A stretch of 8,641 bases of DNA from an uncultured Rhodospirillaceae bacterium. GTDB taxonomy: Bacteria > Pseudomonadota > Alphaproteobacteria > Rhodospirillales > UBA2165. Positions 1 through 5,795 of the stretch are shown here, piece after piece. The translations under genes were made by a program, and so were the position numbers. The stretch lies in assembly GCA_913041095.1 (NCBI GenBank), contig CAJWIB010000097.1, forward strand, positions 1-8,641. The letters are read 5' to 3'. The notes beneath the pieces were generated by a model. It made no database searches. It worked only from the letters and a program-made list of their open reading frames with translations, and was not told where the DNA came from. How positions within the stretch are numbered: position 1 is the stretch's first letter; each line of letters starts with the position of its first letter.

Positions 1-709
1 TCGGGATGTTGGCTTTCTCTCGACCTCCGGTTTAGTCGGCGGTGCGGTCGGCTTAGCGGCAGGTGCCGGCTTTGCCTTGAAACAAGCAGGCGAAGACAAT
101 ATCTGCGTCGTCTTTTTCGGTGACGGCGCAATGGAAGAAGGCGTCGTTTTCGAGGCAATGAATTTAGCATCGCTCTGGTCCCTGCCCGTTTTATTCGTCT
201 GTGAAAATAATAATTCAGGCGCGATCAGTGCTCAGGAAGGCGGCTTTCCGTCCTCCGAGATCGCCGCCAGCCGGATCGGCGATATTCCAAAATCGCTCAA
301 TATTAAGTCCGAGCTCGTCGACGGTGCCGATGTCGCAGCAGTACACGCGGTCATTGCCGAGGCTGTCGGTGGTATGAGAAAAGGCAGCGGCCCGGCATTT
401 ATTGAAACCTATACCGAGCGCTGGCCGGGTTCGCGCCCGTTGTGGCCAACGCAAGCGACCGGCGTCACGCAACTGGCAGCGGCTTGGGACCCATCCCTCA
501 TCACCGGCGTATATGCAGATTGGATAGATGAGTATGACCCCCTTCTCCGCTTTATCCGAAACCAGCTCGATACCGGACTATTGAGCCAGGATAAATTACT
601 TGAGCGCGATGCGCAAATTTGCTCACAAATTACCAAGGCCCGCGCTTTTGGTGAAGCCAGCGCCTTACCCTGTCCCGAATCCGCCCTTGATGGCGTCTTT
701 GCAGCATAG
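1..709 (+). CDS. Thiamine-diphosphate-dependent 2-oxoacid/acetoin dehydrogenase-type E1 alpha subunit (5' end cut off by window)
   Basis: The frame is open from base 2 to the TAG at 707-709, giving 235 residues; family members run to about 320-330, so the first quarter lies outside the window. The thiamine-diphosphate motif is visible: GDG at visible residues 40-42 (bases 119-127), followed about 28 residues later by NNN at 69-71. The family E1 alpha + E1 beta tetramer decarboxylates a 2-oxo acid, or cleaves acetoin, and passes the acyl group to a lipoyl E2. Further family landmarks are the VDGADVAAV stretch (106-114) and GPAFIE (130-135). After these, family members usually read R-x-x-G-H with a downstream Asp; here residues 140-150 read RWPGSRPLWPT, so the His and Asp are missing. 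The E1 beta gene follows after 10 bp. The E1 alpha assignment is secure; the substrate is unknown. Confidence 0.9.
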   Translation, partial: RDVGFLSTSGLVGGAVGLAAGAGFALKQAGEDNICVVFFGDGAMEEGVVFEAMNLASLWSLPVLFVCENNNSGAISAQEGGFPSSEIAASRIGDIPKSLNIKSELVDGADVAAVHAVIAEAVGGMRKGSGPAFIETYTERWPGSRPLWPTQATGVTQLAAAWDPSLITGVYADWIDEYDPLLRFIRNQLDTGLLSQDKLLERDAQICSQITKARAFGEASALPCPESALDGVFAA

Positions 710-712
710 GAG
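708..712 (+). promoter_or_regulatory. Ribosome binding site AGGAG fixing the E1 beta start
   Basis: AGGAG overlaps the E1 alpha TAG stop and sits 7 nt before the ATG at 720. The frame stays open upstream to about 600, but those 40 extra codons lie inside the E1 alpha gene and do not resemble the family N-terminus. This site therefore supports 720 as the true start and suggests translational coupling between the two subunits. Confidence 0.75.
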
Positions 713-719
713 AAGAGAC

Positions 720-1694
720 ATGGCAACAATCTCCTATGCGCAAGCGCTGGTCGACGGTATGCGGGAAAGCATGGCGTCAGACACCACTGTCAGTCTTGTC
801 GGCACCAATGTGTTGGGGCTTGGCCCGCAACGCCCCCTGATCGAACAAGTGCGGGATGATTTCCCTGACCGGGTTTTTGACCCACCGTGTTCCGAGGCTG
901 GTTTGGCGGCACTCGGCATCGGTGCGGCGATGGCAGGGGCCCGGCCGATCATCGATTTCGGTGTCGGCAGTTTTTCACTGCTGGCCTGGTGTCAATTGGT
1001 GGCCGAAGCTGGCGTTGCCCATCATATGTCGGGTGGTCAGATTAATGTGCCAATGGTCTTTACCATGTTGCACGGGCTTCGCGGTGGCGGTGGAGGCCAA
1101 CATTCGCACAGTCCTCAAGCTATGCTGTGGAATAATCCAGGCATCGAGATCGTCGTGCCGTCATCACCCAAAGATGTGAAGGGTCTTTTCAAAGCAGCCG
1201 TTGCTAGCAACAACCCAACCGCGATCATCAGCCATGCCAGGTTACTCGACGTCGAAGGAGAGGTGCCGGAGGACAACTTTGTTTTTGAGCTCGGCTCGGG
1301 CGAAATCAAACGTCCAGGCAATGATATTTCTTTGATCGCAAGTTCCCGCTCTGTAGTGACGGCACTCGAAGCTGCAGACGAATTGTCTGGCGAAGGTATT
1401 GAGGCTGAAGTGGTTGATCTGCGTACTTTGTCACCGCTTGATAAAGATATAATTCTTAAGTCGGTTAACAATAGCGGCCGGGTGATCGTAATCGACGAAA
1501 CCAATGAAAGCTGCGGCGTGGCCGCCGAAATATCGGCCATTATCAGTGAGGCGGCGTTCGATGCGTTAAAATCCCCAATCAAACGGATAGCCCGACCGAA
1601 CGTGCCGGTGCCAGCCAGTCCGCTGCTGGAAAATTGCCTCGATATAACCCCGGATAAAATCGTCGTCGCGGCCCATGACCTGATAGAGAATTAA
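720..1694 (+). CDS. Thiamine-diphosphate-dependent dehydrogenase E1 beta subunit (transketolase-like)
   Basis: The 324-residue product has the usual length for E1 beta of the pyruvate/branched-chain/acetoin dehydrogenase group. It starts MATISYAQAL, typical of the family. It contains SEAG at 58-61, whose Glu59 matches the glutamate that activates the thiamine aminopyrimidine ring. It also has MSGGQ at 103-107, a GGGGGQHSHS loop at 122-131, VDLRTLSPLD at 232-241, and a C-terminal transketolase domain ending around VPVPASPLLE (295-304). The protein pairs with the alpha subunit to form the active site. Some positions are divergent: the usual N-x-A-A-K-x-R-Y before MSGGQ reads AEAGVAHH, suggesting a substrate other than pyruvate (inference). 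The downstream membrane-protein gene begins 4 bp after the stop, so the three genes are probably cotranscribed. No E2 or E3 is visible. Confidence 0.93.
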   Translation: MATISYAQALVDGMRESMASDTTVSLVGTNVLGLGPQRPLIEQVRDDFPDRVFDPPCSEAGLAALGIGAAMAGARPIIDFGVGSFSLLAWCQLVAEAGVAHHMSGGQINVPMVFTMLHGLRGGGGGQHSHSPQAMLWNNPGIEIVVPSSPKDVKGLFKAAVASNNPTAIISHARLLDVEGEVPEDNFVFELGSGEIKRPGNDISLIASSRSVVTALEAADELSGEGIEAEVVDLRTLSPLDKDIILKSVNNSGRVIVIDETNESCGVAAEISAIISEAAFDALKSPIKRIARPNVPVPASPLLENCLDITPDKIVVAAHDLIEN

Positions 1695-1698
1695 GCCG

Positions 1699-2088
1699 AT
1701 GCACGTCGACCACAGTCTCATTCAAACTCTCGCCCATGTTCTGGTCGCCATTTGTTTTATTGTCATTGGCATTATTAATTTCTTCCGCCGGGAGGATGTA
1801 CATGAAGAAATGCGGAGCTTCGGCGTGCCGATGCCGGAGATAGCCCTCCCTATAGGTCTGGCATCCCAATGGCTCGGCAGCTTACTGGTGTTGTTTGATT
1901 ACTATGCAGGCGTCGGCGCATTAATTTTAATCGGCTTCACAATCGTCGCCAGCTTCATCTTTCTGCGCTGGTGGAAAATTAAAGACAATCCATTCCGCCG
2001 CGTTCATATGGTGGTTGGAATATTTACCAATTTCGCTGTGATTGCTGCTTTGTTGCAAATCGTTGAGATGAACGGATTGGTCAGGTAA
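1699..2088 (+). CDS. DoxX-family four-helix integral membrane protein
   Basis: The product is 129 residues and strongly hydrophobic, with four likely membrane helices at about residues 10-28, 48-66, 68-90 and 102-123. The loop after helix 1 contains a charged stretch (RREDVHEEM) followed by FGVPMPE, and helix 3 ends in an aromatic/basic cluster (FLRWWKIKDNPF). This arrangement is typical of small DoxX/DoxD-like proteins. The family is named after the thiosulfate:quinone oxidoreductase subunit DoxD/DoxA relatives, but most bacterial members have no assigned reaction; membrane or quinone association is a guess. Only 4 bp separate it from E1 beta, and only a weak AGAGA lies before its ATG, so coupled translation is likely. 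It is the last gene before a 132-bp gap. Family membership is fairly sure; function is not. Confidence 0.75.
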   Translation: MHVDHSLIQTLAHVLVAICFIVIGIINFFRREDVHEEMRSFGVPMPEIALPIGLASQWLGSLLVLFDYYAGVGALILIGFTIVASFIFLRWWKIKDNPFRRVHMVVGIFTNFAVIAALLQIVEMNGLVR

Positions 2089-2220
2089 GTTTAGTGCAGA
2101 CTATCAAAACTTTATAACTTTAAGTAATTAAGGCATCAACTATACTTATTAGACCAAGTAAATCTCCCCTGCTAAAGTAACCTTCAATCAAAACCGATCT
2201 ATCACGCGGAAACATGCTAA
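2089..2220 (+). other. AT-rich intergenic leader before the large-subunit gene
   Basis: This is 132 bp without a gene. It separates the E1/DoxX genes from the molybdenum hydroxylase genes, so it is the natural place for a promoter. TATACT at 2141-2146 is a fair -10 match, but nothing resembling TTGACA lies at the right distance (CTTTAA at 2118-2123 is the 17-bp-spaced hexamer). No convincing intrinsic terminator follows the DoxX gene. The large-subunit ATG at 2221 is preceded by an in-frame TAA at 2218-2220 and a weak GCGGA at 2206-2210. An out-of-frame ATG at 2214 is ignored. Confidence 0.4.
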
Positions 2221-5184
2221 ATGACCGAAACATCATCGTCCCAAAAATACCTCGGCCAGCCGATTGAACGGATAGAAGACGCGACTTTGTTACGTGGAAC
2301 CGCCGCCTACACTGATGATATCCCGGTTCCGGTCGGCACCCTGCATGCCGCTATTTTACGCTCACCCCACGCCCATGCTGAAATTACGTCGTTTGATGTT
2401 TCTGAAGCCGAGAAACGCCCCGGTGTTCATGCGGTACTGACCGGTCAAGATATCAAGGAACTGACCGAACCTTTTCTGATTGTCCTCCGTGTGCCACTCG
2501 ATCAATGGAGCCTGGCAGTTGACCGGGTGCGCTTTGTTGGCGAAGCGGTTGCAGTCGTTATTGCCGAGGACCGCTATCTGGCCGAAGACGCGCTCGACCA
2601 TATCGAGATTAAATATAATCCCATTGAAGCCGTTATTAAGACCATGGACGCCGCCCAAGAAGACGCTGTGCTGGTCCATCCCGCCGCCGGCACCAATGTC
2701 GTTTCACGCCGTGATTTTTCTTATGGCGAGCCGGAAAAAGCTTTCGCTGAAGCAGATTGGATTATTGAAAATACCATCGACTATCCGCGCAATTCACAGA
2801 CCCCGCTCGAAGGTTTTGTCGTCGTCGCTAATTACCTGCCCGGTGAGGAGAGCTACGATATTCTGTCAAACTTCCAAGGACCCTTCACTATCCATCCGGT
2901 GATGTCAAAAGCGCTACGTTGCAAAGGTTCGCAATTGCGCATGCGCTCGCCGGCCTATTCCGGCGGTGGCTTTGGCGTTAAACAGGCGATCTTTCCTTAT
3001 GTTGTCTTAATGTGCGTAGCGTCGCGCAAAACTGGCCGCCCGATTAAATGGGTTGAAGACCGGCTTGAACATTTGACCGCGGCCATCGCTGCCCCCAACC
3101 GGGTCATTGAAGCCAAGGCTGCGGTAATGAATGACGGCAAGATCATCGGTCTGCATTTTGAGCAATGGGACGACTACGGCGCCTATCTCAGGCCACCCAT
3201 GCCGGGACCGCTTTATCGCCAGCACGGTATTATGACCGGCGCTTATGACGTGGCCAATATGAGCATTGTCAATAACCTGGTGATGACCAACAAGACCCCG
3301 TCCGGCATGGTGCGGGGGTTTGGCGGTCCTCAGATTTATTACGGGCTTGAACGACTGATCCATACCATCGCCGTTGAGCTAGGTCTGGATCATTTTGATG
3401 TCATCAAGAAAAATCTTATTCCGGCTGGCTCCTTCCCCTACCGAGCAGCAGCAGGGGCATTGATCGAATCCGGTGACTATCAGAAAGCTCTCGAAATTTC
3501 GGAGAACGAGGGCAAACTAGCAGAGCTCAAAAAACACCGCGATGATATGCGCGCCCAAGGTAAGCTCTACGGCATCGGCTACGCTGCCATTGTTGAACCG
3601 GCGCAATCCAATATGGGCTATCTCAGCACCATTAATACCGTCGAAGAGCGGCGGAAAGCTGGCCCTAAAGGCGGCAATGTAGCGATTGCCACGGTCAATA
3701 TTGATCCGCTCGGCACAGTTAGTGTAACCGCTGACAGTCTGCCACAAGGTCAAGGCCACGCCACTATTCTCGCCCAAATCGTCGCCGATGAAATGGGCTT
3801 AACGCCGCAAGATATCATCGTCAATATGGAACGCGATACCCAGCGCGATCCGTGGTCGATTGCCACCGGCAATTATTCCAGTCGGTTCTCGTCTTCGACC
3901 GTGGTCTCTGCTCAAATGGCGGCCAAACGGGTGCGGGCTAAACTCACCGATATCGCCGCGCAGACTTTGAACGTGCCGGCAGTTGAAATCGAATTTGCCG
4001 GCGGACAGGTCTTTGCCAAGGGTAACCCTGATAATGCCTTACGCTTCAGCCGGGTCGCGGGCACGGCCCACTGGTCGCCGGGTGAACTGCCGACAGATAT
4101 GGCGCCCGGGATTACCGAGACTGCCACCTGGTCAGCCCCTGAGTTGGAACCGCCCAACGAGAAAGACCAAATCAATACGTCGCTGACCTACGGCTTTGTT
4201 TTTGATATTTGCGGATTAGAAATCGACAGAGTTACCGGCGAGGTGCGCATCGATAAATATGTGACGATGCACGATTCCGGCAATATCTTAAATCCGCTGC
4301 TGGCTGACGGTCAGGTATATGGCGCTTTTAGCTGGGGGCTCGGCATCGCTTTAAGCGAAGAATTTGTCTATAGCGAAGACGGTAGTTTTCTCTCGGGCAC
4401 TTTTGCCGATTATCTGTGCCCGACGGCGCCCGAAGTGCCGGAACCGCAAATTCTCCATATGGTCAGCCCGTCTCCCTTAACCCCGCTGGGTGCCAAAGGT
4501 ATCGGTGAAGGTAATGTCATGAGCACGCCAGTCTGTGTCGCCAATGCTGTATCCGATGCAATTGGCGTTAGAAATTTACAACTGCCGCTGAGCCCTTCCA
4601 AAATAATGTCGCTGATTGATGACGACGAACCAGCTCCGCCTGAGCGCGTAGCTTCTGTAGCTCCGGTCAAAGGTGACCGAGGCTTGACCGGCAGCGGACA
4701 GGCAATTGTCCCGGTACCGCCGCAGCAGGTCTGGGATACTTTGCTCGACCCGGTTAAATTGGCCGCTGTAATTCCGGGCTGCCGCACGCTCGATCAGGTC
4801 GCCGAGAATAGTTACACTGCCAACATTTCAATCGGTGTCGGCGCCGTACGCGGCCGTTTCCAGACCCATATCCAATTGAGCGATCTTGACCCGCCCAATT
4901 CCATTGTTTTAAGCGGTGGCATGACCGGACCGCTTGGCTCATCCAGCGGCGAAGGCCATGTGACGCTGACCGCAACCGCTGACGGCACTCAGGTTGATTA
5001 CACTTATGATGTCAATATTACCGGCAAAGTAGCGGCAATTGGCGGCCGCATGCTGAACGGCACGGCCCGGGTCTTGGTCGATCAGTTCTTCAAACGCCTG
5101 ATTGCACAGATCGAAGGCCGCGGTGAGCCTGGCGCGAGTTCCACTGGTTCCTGGTGGTCCCGCCTCCTTAAAATACTGGGGTAA
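2221..5184 (+). CDS. Molybdenum hydroxylase large subunit (CoxL/xanthine dehydrogenase family) fused to a C-terminal CoxG/SRPBCC domain
   Basis: The product is 987 residues; stand-alone CoxL-type subunits are about 770-810. Residues 1 to about 800 form the molybdopterin-binding subunit: a hammerhead domain at the N-terminus (LGQPIERIEDATLLRG at 11-26), GGGFGVK at 248-254, RGFGGPQ at 365-371, QGQGH at 509-513, and GAKGIGEG at 757-764, whose Glu763 matches the catalytic base. The CO dehydrogenase signature CSFR and the form-II RGAGR are both absent, so CO is not the predicted substrate. An acidic, proline-rich linker (about 800-822) leads into a CoxG-like SRPBCC domain (about 823-967) with the family's start G-S-G-Q-A-I-V and I-P-G-C. 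The last ten residues (WWSRLLKILG) look amphipathic. The partner subunits lie downstream at 5796 and 6611. The 3' end is the left edge of the putative insertion, which shortened the protein tail by two residues relative to the reconstructed ancestor. Confidence 0.93.
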   Translation: MTETSSSQKYLGQPIERIEDATLLRGTAAYTDDIPVPVGTLHAAILRSPHAHAEITSFDVSEAEKRPGVHAVLTGQDIKELTEPFLIVLRVPLDQWSLAVDRVRFVGEAVAVVIAEDRYLAEDALDHIEIKYNPIEAVIKTMDAAQEDAVLVHPAAGTNVVSRRDFSYGEPEKAFAEADWIIENTIDYPRNSQTPLEGFVVVANYLPGEESYDILSNFQGPFTIHPVMSKALRCKGSQLRMRSPAYSGGGFGVKQAIFPYVVLMCVASRKTGRPIKWVEDRLEHLTAAIAAPNRVIEAKAAVMNDGKIIGLHFEQWDDYGAYLRPPMPGPLYRQHGIMTGAYDVANMSIVNNLVMTNKTPSGMVRGFGGPQIYYGLERLIHTIAVELGLDHFDVIKKNLIPAGSFPYRAAAGALIESGDYQKALEISENEGKLAELKKHRDDMRAQGKLYGIGYAAIVEPAQSNMGYLSTINTVEERRKAGPKGGNVAIATVNIDPLGTVSVTADSLPQGQGHATILAQIVADEMGLTPQDIIVNMERDTQRDPWSIATGNYSSRFSSSTVVSAQMAAKRVRAKLTDIAAQTLNVPAVEIEFAGGQVFAKGNPDNALRFSRVAGTAHWSPGELPTDMAPGITETATWSAPELEPPNEKDQINTSLTYGFVFDICGLEIDRVTGEVRIDKYVTMHDSGNILNPLLADGQVYGAFSWGLGIALSEEFVYSEDGSFLSGTFADYLCPTAPEVPEPQILHMVSPSPLTPLGAKGIGEGNVMSTPVCVANAVSDAIGVRNLQLPLSPSKIMSLIDDDEPAPPERVASVAPVKGDRGLTGSGQAIVPVPPQQVWDTLLDPVKLAAVIPGCRTLDQVAENSYTANISIGVGAVRGRFQTHIQLSDLDPPNSIVLSGGMTGPLGSSSGEGHVTLTATADGTQVDYTYDVNITGKVAAIGGRMLNGTARVLVDQFFKRLIAQIEGRGEPGASSTGSWWSRLLKILG
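5168..5179 (+). repeat. Left copy of the 12-nt direct repeat TTAAAATACTGG (putative target-site duplication)
   Basis: This perfect 12-nt repeat lies in the last codons of the large-subunit gene and recurs at 5774-5785, exactly 606 bp (202 codons) away. The bases on either side of the two copies differ, so the match is exactly 12 nt. The last four bases (CTGG) also begin the left terminal inverted repeat, so the true duplication may be only TTAAAATA. Confidence 0.7.
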
Positions 5185-5196
5185 AGTTTATAAGTA
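5176..5196 (+). repeat. Left terminal inverted repeat of the putative element
   Basis: The 21 nt begin CTGGGGTAAAG and contain TTATAA at 5188-5193. Ungapped comparison with the reverse complement of 5752-5772 gives 16 identities. The similarity stops being better than chance after this. The repeat covers the large-subunit stop codon (TAA 5182-5184). Confidence 0.5.
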
Positions 5197-5358
5197 ATTG
5201 TAAATAAACGATTTTAATATATTGTCCCCCGTCAACGCCTATGATACTAGATTGTAGTATTTGATAAGAGAGAGTTTCTGGAGGCGGGTAAGAAGATGAG
5301 GAGGCTGAGTGACCAGATAATCCAATAATCACAGGCTGACGCAGGACCGTCCAAAGGG

Positions 5359-5389
5359 AACTCCATCTGAAACACGATGGGGTTTTGTT
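5359..5389 (+). terminator. Candidate intrinsic terminator inside the putative element
   Basis: A nine-base-pair stem (AACTCCATC at 5359-5367 with GATGGGGTT at 5376-5384, one G-T pair) closes an 8-nt loop and runs into TTTTGTT at 5383-5389. It lies about 175 nt after the large-subunit stop. If it works, it would separate transcription of the L gene from the M and S genes. The T-tract is short and interrupted, so confidence is moderate. Confidence 0.4.
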
Positions 5390-5692
5390 ATTCCGGCCCC
5401 CACCTACTAAAACTGGAAACCAAAATCTAATCTATAATATGTAGAACTTCCCTAACTAAATATATCGAACAGCCCCCCCCCTCGATTCCTTACTGAATGC
5501 CTGTACTTAACAGGTAGATGAAACAAGGGGTGCAAAATCTGAGTCTATTACTCTTCCTTAACTGGAAAAAAACATTCTCGAAAATGTCGTGTTTCTTGTG
5601 TATAGAAATTATTGATTATTTCACTTAACATTAGGCCCGTGTATTTTTTTGTATTTTATCACCGAATAATTTCAGGGTTTTTTAAGGAACAT

Positions 5693-5728
5693 CTACCAAC
5701 TCACCTACCAATACACCTACCAACAGCG
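5693..5728 (+). repeat. Three tandem 12-bp units (CTACCAACTCAC-like)
   Basis: The units are 5693-5704 (CTACCAACTCAC), 5705-5716 (CTACCAATACAC) and 5717-5728 (CTACCAACAGCG). The first seven bases, CTACCAA, are identical in all three and the last unit diverges at its end. Function is unknown. It could be replication slippage or a set of protein-binding sites within the element's right arm. Confidence 0.75.
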
Positions 5729-5733
5729 ATAAT

Positions 5734-5761
5734 TTTACCAATGAAATCATATAGTTATAAG
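5734..5761 (+). promoter_or_regulatory. Candidate outward-facing sigma-70-type promoter at the right end of the putative element
   Basis: TTTACC at 5734-5739 (4 of 6 against TTGACA) and TATAAG at 5756-5761 (5 of 6 against TATAAT) are separated by 16 bp and point toward the medium-subunit gene. The -10 hexamer lies within the right terminal inverted repeat. Transcription would start about 28 nt before the ATG at 5796. AT-rich sequence yields such matches easily, so this is only a candidate. Confidence 0.25.
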
Positions 5762-5772
5762 ATATACACCAG
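5752..5772 (-). repeat. Right terminal inverted repeat of the putative element
   Basis: Read on the minus strand it begins CTGGTGTATATC and then TTATAACTA, matching the left end (5176-5196) at 16 of 21 positions. It ends one base before the second copy of the direct repeat. Confidence 0.5.
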
Positions 5773-5773
5773 A

Positions 5774-5785
5774 TTAAAATACTGG
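5774..5785 (+). repeat. Right copy of the 12-nt direct repeat TTAAAATACTGG
   Basis: Identical to 5168-5179. It is followed directly by AGGCCGGCTGATG, which supplies the medium-subunit ribosome binding site and start. In the reconstructed junction, this copy continues the large-subunit frame for three more sense codons (GAG GCC GGC) to TGA at 5794-5796. Confidence 0.7.
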
Positions 5786-5788
5786 AGG
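5784..5788 (+). promoter_or_regulatory. Ribosome binding site GGAGG for the FAD subunit
   Basis: A perfect GGAGG lies 7 nt before the ATG at 5796 and fixes that start. An in-frame TAA at 5775-5777 excludes longer versions. Its first two bases belong to the direct-repeat copy, so the insertion left the site intact. Confidence 0.85.
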
Positions 5789-5795
5789 CCGGCTG

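Larger units (their letters stand above)
5176..5773. mobile_element. Putative non-autonomous (MITE-like) insertion of about 600 bp at the L/M gene junction
   Basis: The stretch is AT-rich and holds no credible gene and no transposase. It is flanked by the direct repeat TTAAAATACTGG at 5168-5179 and 5774-5785. Its ends form imperfect inverted repeats: 5176-5196 against the reverse complement of 5752-5772 match at 16 of 21 positions without gaps, sharing CTGG, GTA and TTATAA blocks. Deleting 606 bp makes the large-subunit gene read ...CTG GAG GCC GGC TGA, with that TGA overlapping the next gene's ATG as TGATG. This is a tight operon junction of the kind expected for these subunit genes. The exact ends are uncertain by a few bases because CTGG is shared by the target and the element end. 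I do not recognise the element family. Alternatively, the 12-nt repeat is chance and this is an ordinary long spacer. Confidence 0.6.
5185..5795. other. 611-bp gene-free AT-rich stretch
   Basis: No reading frame here has both a ribosome binding site and a recognisable protein. Contents seen: the terminator-like hairpin at 5359-5389; a small perfect hairpin ATACTA/TAGTAT at 5244-5260; another, CCTGT/ACAGG, at 5500-5514; a run of nine C at 5473-5481; a near-palindrome at 5572-5587 next to seven A (a weak minus-strand terminator shape); a three-unit 12-bp tandem repeat at 5693-5728; and a possible promoter at 5734-5761. Nearly all of it falls inside the putative insertion. Confidence 0.7.

Noticed and set aside
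600..719. A 40-codon upstream extension of E1 beta in the same frame
   Set aside because: It lies inside the E1 alpha gene and lacks a ribosome binding site; AGGAG at 708-712 and the family N-terminus support 720.
2111..2132. TTTATAACTT...AAGTAATTAA in the other gap resembles pieces of the element ends
   Set aside because: Only short AT-rich blocks match, the spacing differs, and no flanking repeat is present; probably composition.
2221..5184. Calling the large subunit an aerobic CO dehydrogenase
   Set aside because: The CSFR loop of true CO dehydrogenases is absent, so only the broader molybdenum hydroxylase family can be supported.
5296..5328. A 10-codon frame preceded by GGAGGCGGG
   Set aside because: Too short to judge; the purine-rich upstream stretch could look like a ribosome binding site by chance.
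5230..5400. Possible riboswitch or structured RNA before the FAD-subunit gene
   Set aside because: I could not match it to any known conserved core (cobalamin, molybdenum cofactor or other). It lies some 400 nt from the start codon, and only one convincing stem is visible.
5565..5587. Minus-strand terminator shape (near-palindrome beside seven A)
   Set aside because: The stem has almost no G-C pairs and an internal mismatch, and no minus-strand gene is present to terminate.
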